From contig NC_049984.1 of NCBI RefSeq assembly GCF_000003815.2, positions 2,995,897 through 3,059,896 on the forward strand: DNA of 64,000 bases. The letters are read 5' to 3'. This DNA comes from Branchiostoma floridae. Taxonomy: Eukaryota > Chordata > Leptocardii > Amphioxiformes > Branchiostomatidae. The notes under the pieces are model-generated. The model was not told the DNA's origin, searched no databases, and saw nothing but the letters and a program-made list of their open reading frames with translations. Each line of letters opens with the position of its first letter. Within the stretch, counting starts at the first letter, position 1. Shown here one piece after another: positions 33,682 through 43,811 of this stretch. The position numbers and the translations under genes are program-made.

Positions 33682-33843
33682 CATGACTTTTCTAAGCACG
33701 TATCTTCTGGACCTGATGTCGTCCATGAGAATCTCGTATGGTGTGAGCTCCCACTCCATGGGTCCCGTGTTGTGCTCCACCACCACTTTCTTCAGGTGCA
33801 CGCCGGAGCGAAGGTCTTTCATCACCTGCATCCATAACCGCGC
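33682..33843 (-). CDS. spire: Spire exon 4: end of KIND linker and first WH2 domain
   Basis: The acceptor CGACTATCTCCAG and donor GTCATG|GTAAAC bound 54 full codons. The peptide [20 protein letters not shown] then [20 protein letters not shown] and KVM is near-identical in layout to vertebrate [20 protein letters not shown]...[20 protein letters not shown]. LRKV is the WH2 signature. Its acceptor end is duplicated at 33961-34019. Confidence 0.97.
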
Positions 33844-33890
33844 CTGGAGATAGTCGGACAAACATTTTAAATGTTTAACATGTCCCTAAA

Positions 33891-34487
33891 GGTTAGACAT
33901 CCAGCTAGTACGCTGGATCATATATTATAGTAACGGTAAGATATCTTAGGTAGAATCCACCACCACTTTCTTCAGGTGCACACCCGAGCGAAGGTCTTTC
34001 ATCCATAACCACACCTGGAGAAATATTGTTTTAAACAAAAAAGGTTAGACATCCAGCCAGGGCTTTAGCCAGCTTGAAATTTTTTTCCGTCAGCCAATTA
34101 CAATCGTCGCGAAAACCACGAAAATTAATTAGAAGGACTGAACTGAGACCTTGAAAAACGGGTTTTAATGAGATTATCGTATGCGAAAGGGCACTGACAC
34201 ACATTGTCAACAATCATAAGAATAGCAAAACAAACAGTGTGTGGATTTTACGGCCGTGGACAGCGTCCCCAAGCCGCCTGTATAGCTTCCACCAAGGAGC
34301 TTTGTCCGTCAAAGTTGACGGATTGGTTTTCAAATTTTTCCGTCAGACGCAGCAAATTTCCGTCAATTGACGGAAAAATGGACGCTGGCTACACCCCTGC
34401 ATCCAGCTAGTATGATATGCAAGATAACATTTACTCTAGTAGCTGGATGGATATGTAAAGATATTCTAGGTAGAATCCACCATGACA
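33891..34487. repeat. Tandem duplication of the spire exon 4 acceptor region, split by a MITE
   Basis: The copy at 33961-34019 repeats the first 60-odd bases of exon 4 with the acceptor CTCCAG. It reads [17 protein letters not shown] after an in-frame loss of nine bases. The intronic part AGGTTAGACATCCAGCTAGT...GGTAGAATCCACCA occurs at 33891-33965 and again at 34041-34057 plus 34400-34487. The second intronic copy is interrupted by the hAT-like element 34058-34399. Confidence 0.85.
34058..34399. mobile_element. hAT-like MITE with exact 8-bp target duplication CATCCAGC
   Basis: It starts CAGGGCTTTAGCCAGC and ends GCTGGCTACACCCCTG. CATCCAGC is present at 34050-34057 and 34400-34407, and the older repeat copy at 33898 shows the empty site. 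Interior words such as TTTCCGTCAATTGACGGAAA are palindromic. There is no ORF. Confidence 0.9.
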
Positions 34488-34791
34488 CAACATTGATGAA
34501 TAAAGAAAGAAAGACTAGTGAAGAGCTATTCTTCCACTGGTTGTGACAGAGAAGACAGAAACTGACATACAGTGTTTTACTGTAAAAGGGGGAAATCTGA
34601 ATCTGAAAATGATCACAATGGTTTAAACTTTGTGCTGAAGAGCAGCTAACCATGAAAACCATGAGGAAGAAAAAAAATCGCAAACTTTTCCCCATTTGGA
34701 GTACATCTTCAATTGGCTGGGGCAAATTTTCTTTTATTTTGAAAGATAGTTAGATCTTCCTTCAGCTAGTAACTGTCCTAACAATGCTTAC

Positions 34792-34872
34792 CCATTCCTC
34801 CTTTGCTAGTTGCAGTTGATCTAGGTCTTCATCATCGACATCCCCAATCTCATCTGCCATTTCTCGCAACGC
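34792..34872 (-). CDS. spire: Spire exon 3: acidic spacer after KIND
   Basis: The acceptor GTTGCCCAG and donor GAATGG|GTAAGC bound 27 full codons: ALREMADEIGDVDDEDLDQL then QLAKEEW. It joins exon 4 to give [11 protein letters not shown], matching vertebrate [12 protein letters not shown]. It corresponds to the acidic segment between KIND and the WH2 array. Confidence 0.95.
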
Positions 34873-35153
34873 CTGGGCAACAGAACAAACTAGTTACTGA
34901 TAAGTATAGTTAATAAACATTTCAAATACATGTATTTGTTACACACACTCACTATCCAGTTTAGCATCCGTTCTTCTCATTTTGTGAGCTTCTCATTCAG
35001 AAAAGTCTGTATGTAGTCTTCAAGCTTTCTCGTAGCAAAATAATTTCCACCATCAAACAACTTTAATTCATTGCCTGGTGGTCAAGTGGTCAAGTGGTCA
35101 AATTGCCTTGCACAGATGTTTGAAATAAAAATTGCTATCTATTGAACTCTGAC

Positions 35154-35279
35154 CTCCTTTCCCATGGATATCTTGGCGAGGAAGGAGGTGAGTTCCTGAC
35201 ACTCGGCCACCAGCGCTCTGCACACGGCCTGATAGTGCCCCGCCGCCTCCGACGGGTTCTGTAGGTGGGACGCACATAG
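35154..35279 (-). CDS. spire: Spire exon 2: KIND domain C-terminal helices
   Basis: The acceptor CTTTTGTTTTGCAG and donor GGAG|GTCAGA bound 42 full codons. The peptide [20 protein letters not shown] continues [17 protein letters not shown] and ends SMGKE, matching vertebrate LCAAHL...[21 protein letters not shown] binds the formin FSI tail. It begins at phase 0, so it can accept both the canonical exon 1 and the candidate alternative exon at 39483-39617. Confidence 0.97.
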
Positions 35280-36116
35280 CTGCAAAACAAAAGATATAGG
35301 GTGTTACAATGAAGGTCATATATATAATATGTTGTTGGCATCCATCTGTCTTGGAACACAATGGTAGGGCGACCCGTCTGCCTGGCCTGCACGTGACTTT
35401 TTAAGGTAAGGGGGGATGTGCACTTCCTTCTCTACCCTCACATTTGGCGCACTAAGTCCTACAGGGACAGAACTGTATGCCAAGTCAGACAACGGTGTAA
35501 GACGGCCCCAGCAGATGCAGGTTTATCATTTGGAATTTCCTTCTCCTAGGAGGACTTCCGACCAAGGATGTAAGGGGTTCCTCCTACCCCTATATAATAT
35601 CTAAACTATAGGCAGATGATTTCTCTGCACAGCTTATCCCAATGCTTTAAAGTTGTAGGTGAGACGCACATGATTGTGTAATATGTTGTCATTTCCTACA
35701 TGCAAACAAAGCAGTTGTACAGTACAATACAACCCAACATTTTGTAAGATCTCTGAATCCCACAGTGGGTCAAATGGTTAATTAGCCCCACTGTTGATTA
35801 AAACTGCAAGCCAAACTTCTTTGTTATTAGCAGGAACTTGTAACTTACTGATGTAACTTTCCTACAAAGGAACCCCTGCCTTTTCTAAGAAGAGCGATGA
35901 ATATTCCGTAGCCGTCCTTTGAAAAAGGAGCCGACTGCTGAAACGGATTATGACTAATACCTCCAAAGAACTGCCTCACCAGTAGATTACAAATTACCCA
36001 TCAGAACACGTTTTAACCTACAACAGGGTTTGAACCACTGATCTTTTGATACAAAAGTAGGATGACTGACTGTAATATCACCACACACAAACATCCCACA
36101 TATTCAGTATTAGCCT
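35280..36116. other. Spire intron 1, left part, nothing recognised
   Basis: No exon, RNA gene or complete transposon is visible here. Confidence 0.6.
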
Positions 36117-36412
36117 TTAAGTTAAAGTTAAAGTTGCCCGTACATCAGTAACAGATGCGTAGGGGTGGCGCCCATCTCCATTTCTGTAGCCCTTGGGCCA
36201 CATGTGCAAGCCACTACAGCAGGGGGCTCAGGTCCGCTGGTAGTGATGTGTGTTTAACTTCCATAGTCTTCCTCATTAGTGCTGAGTGCTAAGCAGAGAA
36301 AGCAGCATGTACCATTTTTAAAGTCTTTGGTATGACTCGGCTGGGAATCGAACTCACGACCTTAGTAACCGAATGCAAGGCGAACACTCTACCCACTCGG
36401 CCATTGCACCGG
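36117..36412 (-). mobile_element. tRNA-derived SINE
   Basis: Read on the minus strand from 36412, CCGGTGCAATGGCCGAGTGG begins a tRNA-like head with box A TGGCCGAGTGG and box B GAGTTCGATTCCC. It continues into an unrelated body and ends in a (CTTTAA)n-like tail at 36117-36135. Pol III boxes are intact by eye. The head is a tRNA relic rather than a tRNA gene, because the sequence runs on past the acceptor end. Confidence 0.8.
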
Positions 36413-36993
36413 TTTATTATTAGCCTTTGGGCAGTTGAATTGGAGTCAGCTACACCACAAAAGCTCAAGCCTTGTAATCTGTATCACACCCGCAATGCAA
36501 ACATCCAACTTTCTTCTAATCTTGGTCACAATAGTAGTTTCACTAATCATTGGGTGGGTCGTGGGAAAGATCTTTTTGTACAGACTCATTTTGCAATTGA
36601 CAACAAGAGCTATCTCCAACAGAAAAATCGTACCCTGGAAGCTTGTAAGCTGCGTGGAACACGAGATATCAGAACCAGAAGTCTGCTGCAATGCCAAGGA
36701 AAGCTACCAGGGGGTCCAAGATCTTATCATTTCTTCAATGGGATTTGACCTAACCAAGTTTCATCATTAAACAATCCATCTATACCTTCTTGGGTTATGC
36801 TACTAAACCACATTCATAGTCATACATAGTGGTTGATCAGAGAGTGATCTGAGGAGGTTTGACCACTATCGAGAAAAGAATATTAGATTAAACCACAAGC
36901 AATAAATGACAAATTGAAGTTCCCACAGAGCTGTTCAACAGCAAAAGATGGCAAAAATCAACAGCTACCTCTCACAGAATATCTACTTACATT
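36413..36993. other. Spire intron 1 sequence, nothing recognised
   Basis: Open frames here (for example 36332-36748) show no family motif and start inside the SINE, so I call no gene. Confidence 0.6.
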
Positions 36994-37212
36994 TAACGCT
37001 AGTTCACCTTTATCCGCCGGGTAACCTATATCCGTTGTTTTTCAAAACGGGGTATTTGGGCACATTAAGCCAATGGGTGGTAGACTTAGACTGCAATATG
37101 CTGAAAATATTGCAATTTGAAACCAACGTTTGTCGATGTGATATCTCCAACTACCCTATTTTCAAAAGTAATGGATATAGGTTACCCAATGGATAAAGGT
37201 AAACTAACGTTA
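36994..37212. mobile_element. MITE with TIR TAACGCTAGTTCACCTTTAT
   Basis: The left end TAACGCTAGTTCACCTTTAT plus GGGTAACCTATATCCGTTG pairs with the right end GGATATAGGTTACCCAATGG plus ATAAAGGTAAACTAACGTTA. TIR length is about 45. No ORF. A fragment of the same family is at 28305-28345. Confidence 0.8.
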
Positions 37213-37789
37213 TATACATATCTCCTATACGAGACTGTGGAAAAAGGAATACCTTTTCTGGGGCACCATGCAAAAGCAATTGCAACTGAAATGTCACTTG
37301 GCAAACATACAGAAACCACATAGTTACTTCTCTCAGTGGAGCGGTTTGTTTTGATTTGGAATCATGGATTTGGTATGTTGCAAAGGAAGTTTCTGGCAGG
37401 ATTTCAACTCTACCAATATCGTAACAATATATAATCATACATTACAAAATGTAAGTTGTAAATTAGTGTAAATTGATGAATAGGTTTTGTTCTCGACATA
37501 ATTTTATCAAGATTCCTTAATTTTTTTCGTATTGTAAGGTAACTGCAGGCAAAATAGTGTGAAATTTATGTTATTTACACTAATGTAAAACAAAATAAAA
37601 CAAACAAAATTAATCCAAGGTCTAATCAAGACCTTAACCCACGTATCAAAGAATCCATCCAGGGATTCTCAAATTATTGCATTTATAGACACTCTACAAC
37701 TCACACAGACACACATACATAACCAACATTGTCAAAAAATAGAACTTACAGACAGCTTGCAATACTAATTACTCAGTCACTAATTAACC

Positions 37790-39480
37790 AAAATACAGCC
37801 TTATAATTATATTGAATGCTGAAACTTATAAACCATGCAATACTCAGAGCCATTAAAACAAGCATGATTTGCCGAATAACAGCAGTATTGCTGTCAAATT
37901 GATTTCATTACTGATATTATTAATACCGACAGAGTGGATAGGATAACCACAATCCAATTAGTATTATTACAGTAGTAACATCTGAGTCCTAACATTGATC
38001 GACGAGGTAATTTTCTCTTAAACTGATTAACCTTGTAATATCTGGTCCTGGGGCCACAAAAACAATAACAATCCCCCCTATAACAGCAGTATGGCTGTCA
38101 AATTGATTTCATTCTTGATATCACTAATAGAGTGGAACCAGTCTAATTAGTGTCAATACAATGATAACACCCACTTAGTCCTAACGTTGATCAAGAAGGT
38201 AATGTGCATGTTTTCCCTTAAAGTGAAAAAAACATGCAATATCTGGAGCCACAGAAACAATAACAATTTGCCCAATATCAGAAGTATCGCTGTCAAATTG
38301 ATTGTGGAAACACAGTCCAATTATTGTTAAAACAGTAATATTACTAATAATAACCACGTCCTAACGTTGATCGACAAGGTAATGTGTGGGGTTTCCATCA
38401 AACTGATAAACCACAAAAACAACATTTGCCCAATAACAGCAGTATGGCTGTCAAATTGATTTCATCACTGATATCACTAATAGAGTGGAACCACAATCCA
38501 ATTAGTGTTAAAACAGTAATGATACCCACGTCCTAACATTCATTGACAAGGTAATGTGTATGTTTTCCCTCAAACCGATAAACCAAGCAATATCTGGAGC
38601 CACAAAAACAATAATAATTTGCCCAATAACATGAGCATTGCTGTCAAATTGCAGGGCTCGAAATACCCACTTGCCCACTTGAAAATGCAACCACAATTTG
38701 CTTTGCGCAACTTAGTTTTAAACCCAGGTTGCACACTGAGCAACCTGAAATTTTGCAGTTGGAACACTGCTTTTTCCCCACCTACATGCATAAGCTTTTG
38801 TATTTATTTTTTGATAACATGAAACATATTACATAGTTACATATAACTGGAAGATAAGTAGCTGATTTGAAGAAAGTAACAATTTGAAAGTGGGGCAACC
38901 TGAAATGTTGATGGCGCAACCTGGCTTTTGACTCAGGTTGCCACTTGGACAACCTGGCTGAAAAAGTATTTCGGGCCCTGAATTGATATCATTAATACTA
39001 GAGTGGATAGGGTTATTACAATCTAATTAATGTTAAAACAACTTAATAACATCCACGTCCCAACGATCAACAAGGTAATGTACGTGTTTTTCTTTAAACT
39101 GATAAACCATGCAATATCTGGAGCCACAAAAGCAATTACAATCCCCCCTATAACAGCATTATTGCTGTCAAATTAATTTCATTACTGATATCATTAATAG
39201 AGTGGAACCACAATCCAATATATATATATAACATATAATATAAGTAATATATAATACCCAGGTCCTAACATCATCGAAAGGGTAACATGCGTGTTTTCCC
39301 TCAAATTGATAAACCATGCAATATCTAGAGCTACAAAAACAATAACAATTTGCCCAATAATAGATTGACTTCATTACCAATATCATTAATAGAGGGGAAC
39401 CACAATCCAATTAGTGTTAATATAACAATAATACCCACATCCTAACGCTGATCGACAAGGTAACATGCATGTTTTTCCTC
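37790..39480. repeat. Satellite-like tandem array, about 7 units of 160-200 bp
   Basis: Each unit carries AACAGCAGTATTGCTGTCAA ATTGATTTCATT, then AGAGTGGAACCACAATCCAA, then CCTAACGTTGATCGACAAGG and AATATCTGGAGCCACAAAAA. Units begin near 37880, 38082, 38276, 38432, 38626, 39151 and 39355. The fifth unit is split by a hAT5-like insertion. The array ends at the donor of the candidate alternative first exon. Confidence 0.85.
38652..38980. mobile_element. hAT5-like element inserted in the satellite, target duplication AATTG
   Basis: It starts CAGGGCTCGAAATACCC and ends AAAGTATTTCGGGCCCTG. AATTG flanks both sides (38647-38651, 38981-38985). Neighbouring satellite units read GCTGTCAAATTGATTTCATT without interruption, which shows the empty site directly. 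It is a shorter relative of 30080-30705. Confidence 0.92.
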
Positions 39481-39482
39481 AC

Positions 39483-39617
39483 CTGAAGGGCAATCAAGGT
39501 GATGCATATGGAAATGCAGCTCAGCACCAGTAGGATATAGAACAGGGAGATGGCCACGGACAGAAACACCACAAAAACAAAACAATATCTGACAACAGGT
39601 TGGCTGGGAACGCTCAT
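39483..39617 (-). CDS. spire: Candidate alternative first exon: membrane-anchor leader for spire
   Basis: The ATG at 39615-39617 has an in-frame TAG directly before it. The 45 codons end CTT CAG|GTGAGG, a strong donor in phase 0, the phase needed by exon 2 at 35279. The peptide starts MSVPSQPVVRYCFVFVVFLS and continues AISLFYILLVLSCISICITL, one very hydrophobic stretch of about 33 residues. Joined to exon 2 it would replace the first part of KIND by a membrane segment. Third positions in the 3' half are mostly C/G, unlike the AT-rich surroundings. It could also be the first exon of another minus-strand gene. Confidence 0.45.
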
Positions 39618-39740
39618 CTATCCTAGCCTGCTCCGTCCGATGGGACGTATCTAATTACGGGGGAGGGAACCGTAACGGGGGCGGGCGGCATGGCGACGCA
39701 GTCGGGCGGACGGGAGAAGCAGCCATGGCGGAGCATTTTC
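39618..39740 (-). promoter_or_regulatory. CpG-rich block, possible internal promoter
   Basis: Around fourteen CpGs fall in about 100 bases, standing out in an AT-rich intron. It contains a GGGGGCGGGC GC-box at about 39677 and a GCCATGGCGG word near 39722. A minus-strand CCAAT (ATTGG at 39815-39819) lies about 80 bases upstream. It sits immediately 5' of the candidate exon. No TATA box is evident. Confidence 0.45.
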
Positions 39741-39779
39741 ATCACGTTATGGTGATCATGGCTACGCACAGCCCTGTAG

Positions 39780-41930
39780 CACGGCCCCACCGTTTAGTTC
39801 TGCTTCATGAAGCTCATTGGTTGGTTCCCTCGTGCTGAGCATAATGCAGTTGGAGGGAGGAATGTCTTTAACTGAGGGGGTTTACTGCAGGCCAATAACA
39901 CAAAAAATCATACATTTGCTGTTATCCAAAATATGAAAATAGGCTGGTTTGTACTGATGGCAGCCAGGATGGCATAACATACTTGATGGGAGGTCTGCTC
40001 TACAATGGAAGGGGTTTCACTGGAGGCTTATCATATAGAAAATCGTACATTGCTGTTATCATCAAAATATTATGAATATCATTGACTTTTGACTTATATA
40101 TCAAAAATACATTTTCATCACTTTATGGTAATGATCCCCGCTTGCAGCCCTGCAGAACGGCCCCAACGTTTAGTTCTGGTCCATGAAGCTCATTGGTTGG
40201 TTCCCTCGTACTGACGGCAGCAAGCCTGGCATAATGTGCTTGGTTGGAGGGAGGCTGCTCAATACAACTGAAGGGGTTTTACTGGAGGCTAAAATCTAAC
40301 ATCTACTGCTTATCATCAAAATATGAAAATTATAGACTTAAGACTTCTACTATATAACAAAATACAACCAGAAAGCTCAACAACTTGGGCTGTTGTAGGT
40401 TTTAACCATAATTGCTTTTATAGAGCCTTTTAAGTAAAAAATACATCAATGAAGCGCAGAAATTTTGTTTATAATTGTGAATTTCAGCTCTTTAGTTCCA
40501 GCTCATGAACCTCATTGGTTGGTTCCCTCGTGCTGAGCATAATGCAGTTGGAGGGAGGTGACTGGCCTCTATAATGGAAGGGGCTTTACTGGAGGTCTAT
40601 CACAGAAAAGCCTGCTGTCATGATGGGAAATCTGGGTTAAAAATCATAGTAGAATTTTGACTCCTTTTTAGCTAAAAATGCAAACAGACTGTTATCAACA
40701 TTTACTGTTGCAAGATTTAGGACTGCTCTCTAATTGAAGGGCCTTTTTTGGAGGTCTACAGCATAAAAGCCTGCTGCATCTGTGCTGTTATCATGGCAAA
40801 TCTGGATTAAGAATTATGAATAGACTTTTGACAACATTGGGTTGTTGGAGGTTTTAACCACTGCATTTACGAATGTTTCAGTCAAACCTTGACAGGCATA
40901 GATAGATGCACATTGATGAAGTGCAGGCATTTTGTTCATAATTCTGAATATTACAGGCTTAGTTCTGGTACATGAAGCTCATTGGTTGGTTTCCTAGTAC
41001 TGACGGCAGCAAGCCTGGCATAATGTACTTGGTTGGAGGGAGGTCTGCTCTATAACTGAAGGGGTTTTAGCTTGCAACAGAAAATCATTTAACTACTGTT
41101 GTCACCAAAATATGAAAATTATACACGTTTGACTTCTTATACAAACAGAAAGCTCAACAAATGTGGACTGTTGGAGGTTTTAACCATAATTGCTTTTAGA
41201 TCCTTTTAAATCAAAACATACATAAGCTTATCAAGATACACAATGATGAAGTGCAGACATTTTGTTTGTAATTCTAAATTCCAGCTGTTTAGTTCCAGTC
41301 CATGAAGCTCATTGGTTGGTTCCCTCGTACTGAGCATAATGCAGTTGGAGGGAGGTGACTGGCCTCTATAATGGAAGGGGCTTTCCTGGAGGTCTATCGC
41401 AGAAAAGCCTTTTAGGTAAAAATGCAAACAGACTGTTATCAACATTGTTTTAGGACTGCTCTCTAATTGAAAAGAGGTCTACAGCAGAAAGCCTGCATCT
41501 GTGTTGTTATCAGGGCAAATCTGAAAATAATAGACTTTTGACTTCTTTACAACAAAAATACAAGCAGAAAGCTCAACATCATTGGGTTTGTCCTTGACAG
41601 GTTTAGCTTGATACACATTGATGAAGTGCAGACATTTTGATATCAGCCGTTTAGTTCTAGTTCATGAGGCGGATTGATTGCTTCCTAGTACTGATGGCAA
41701 CCAGCCTGGCATAATGTGCTTGGAGGGAGGACTGCTCCACAATGGAAGGGGTTTTACAGATATAGATACAGACATTTTGTTTATAATTCTGAATTCCAGC
41801 CGTTAAGTTCCAGTCCATGAAGCTCATTGGTTAGTTCCCTCATTCAGGGAGGTGTAAATAATGCACTTGGAGGGAGGTCTGCTCTACAACTGAAGGGGTT
41901 TTTACTGGAGGTCTATGGCAGAATACTATG
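39780..41930. repeat. Tandem repeats carrying the promoter-proximal CCAAT block
   Basis: Seven units of irregular length (about 150-470 bp) contain TTAGTTCTGGTCCATGAAGC then TCATTGGTTGGTTCCCTCG, a TGGAGGGAGG word and GAAGGGGTTTTACTGGAGG. ATTGG occurs at about 39815, 40192, 40513, 40981, 41311 and 41824, with a degenerate one near 41672. The first unit borders the CpG-rich block. Confidence 0.85.
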
Positions 41931-42129
41931 GAACCTCTGCTGGATTAAAAATGATTTTGACAGCTAGCACCAGGGTTGTTGCAAATTTTAGGTATTGCAT
42001 TTCCAAACTTTTAGGTCAAAACCTAGATATGTAGGTCGTGATGGATATTCAAAGTTATAGATTAAAAATTTTGTTCATCATTCTGAATATCATATCAGCA
42101 ATACTGTTAATTTCAAGACAAACTAATAA

Positions 42130-42800
42130 TGACATGCAAATGTTACATTTCTAATGATGCTACTGTATATCAAAAAGCAGGGCTACAGTTCAAATTGCTA
42201 ACTTTTTTGGTTACACAGCACTAACACTGATGCTGGATTGACACTTTAGACATTCTGCAAATCCCTCACGTACAAAACATTGGTCCAATTACCTCCCTGC
42301 CACTCACATATCAGCTTAACGATGAAGGTGAAAAATTTTAGTTCATTATTCTGAATATTAGCAATATTGTTCACTTTGGGATAATGTCCCAATGTTTGTT
42401 GTGCTTAATTTGTTATGCTGCCAGTGACTGTATAATATCAAAAAGCAGGGTTATCTTTCATATCAAAATTTGCTAATTTTGTTGGCTACACAGCATTAAC
42501 GCTGATGCTGGATTGACACTTTAGCCATTCTGCAAATCCTTCTCGTACAAAACATTGGTGCAATTACTTGCCTGCCAATGAAGGTGAAATTTTTTTTCCG
42601 TTCATTTCAGGACAATATCTCATGGAAATGTCTGTTATGCTTAGTTTCTTATGCTGCTAATGTATATCAAAAAGCAGTTCATAGCAAAATTTGCTAAGTT
42701 TTCTTTGCATTGATGCGGATGTTGGATTGACACTTTAGACATTCTGCAAATCCTTCACGCACAAAACATTGGTCCAATTACCCAACTGCCACTCACATAT
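42130..42800. repeat. Tandem repeat, about 3 units of 240-260 bp
   Basis: Each unit has GCTGGATTGACACTTTAGAC, ATTCTGCAAATCC and ACAAAACATTGGTCCAATTA (near 42230, 42500, 42720), plus a TATATCAAAAAGCAG word. Non-coding. Confidence 0.8.
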
Positions 42801-43112
42801 CAGCTATAAAAGGGTCCCAGCCAGACTCATACAGGCTTTATGACAGGCTGTATTGTGGAGCCTGACCTCGCGTGACCTCAGCAATCTGCAGAGCTGATTA
42901 CAGGCAGGGCCAGGAAATGGCCTCGCTTATCTCCTACCGGTGTTTAGCATTCAGGGCATGTTTCTTTCTGTCTCCTACCAGTGTTTCCTATTCTGGTCAG
43001 GTCTGCCTGTCTGACTTGTGGCGGTGGGTATGATACATGTACTCGCGCTGTGAGAAGAATCCTGATTATATTTCAGCCATACCATAGGTATGGTGAAATA
43101 TATTGTATTCGT

Positions 43113-43811
43113 AATGTTTCTTTCTTTCTTTCTTTCTTTCTCCTGTCAAATCTTCAGAACACGGTATCTCCGTTGTTCCTCAACCGAATGACTTGAAATT
43201 TGGCACAAGGGTAGAGTGGGCCAATACCCTCGGGCGTTTTTTTTCATTTTTTTCATATCTGTCTCTTAAATGATTTTATTAAGGTTTTTTGGTCATCTTA
43301 AGACCAAAACTGTATATTTGGGCCCCCTGTACCCTGGTATTATAACCGAATGAGCTGAAATTTGGCACAGATGTGCCTTGATAAGTCCCCCATATAGATT
43401 CAATATCAGTTTTGGTGTACAGTACAACAAAATGCTTATTTTTGCGATTTTTTGACCAATTTTTGACCAAAAAAGGACACTTTTGGCCCCTGTACCCTGG
43501 TATTACAACCAAATGAGCTGAAATTTGACAGAGATGTGCCTTGATAATGCCCCCATATAAATTCAATAACACTTTTGGTGTACAGTACAACAAAATGCTT
43601 ATTTTTGCGATTTTTTGACCAATTTTTGACCAAAAAAGGACACTTTTGGCTCCTGTACCTTGGTATTGCAACCGAATGAGCTGAAATTTGACACAGATGT
43701 GCCTTGATAATCCCTTCATATAAATTCAATAACACTTTTGGTGTACAGTGCAACAAAATGCTTATTTTTGCGATTTTTGGCTAATTTTTGACCAAAAAAG
43801 GACACTTTTGG
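43113..43811. repeat. TTTC microsatellite followed by about three 163-bp tandem units
   Basis: A (TTTC)n run lies at 43113-43141. Units beginning CCCTGTACCCTGGTATTA start near 43323, 43489 and 43650, with the next one at 43812 beginning a larger duplication. Each contains GAATGAGCTGAAATTTG, GATGTGCCTTGATAA and CAAAATGCTTATTTTTGCG. Minus-strand open frames here simply read through the units. Confidence 0.85.

Noticed and set aside
36332-36770. Two plus-strand ORFs of 138 and 111 codons
   Set aside because: They overlap each other and the SINE head, and show no conserved motif.
39417-39617. Reading the 39.5-kb ORF through the GTGAGG site as a 66-codon standalone gene
   Set aside because: The last 22 codons are satellite sequence; splicing at GTGAGG is the better explanation.
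43279-43756. Two overlapping minus-strand ORFs with repeated peptide blocks
   Set aside because: They only translate the 163-bp tandem units; frames differ and no family resemblance is seen.
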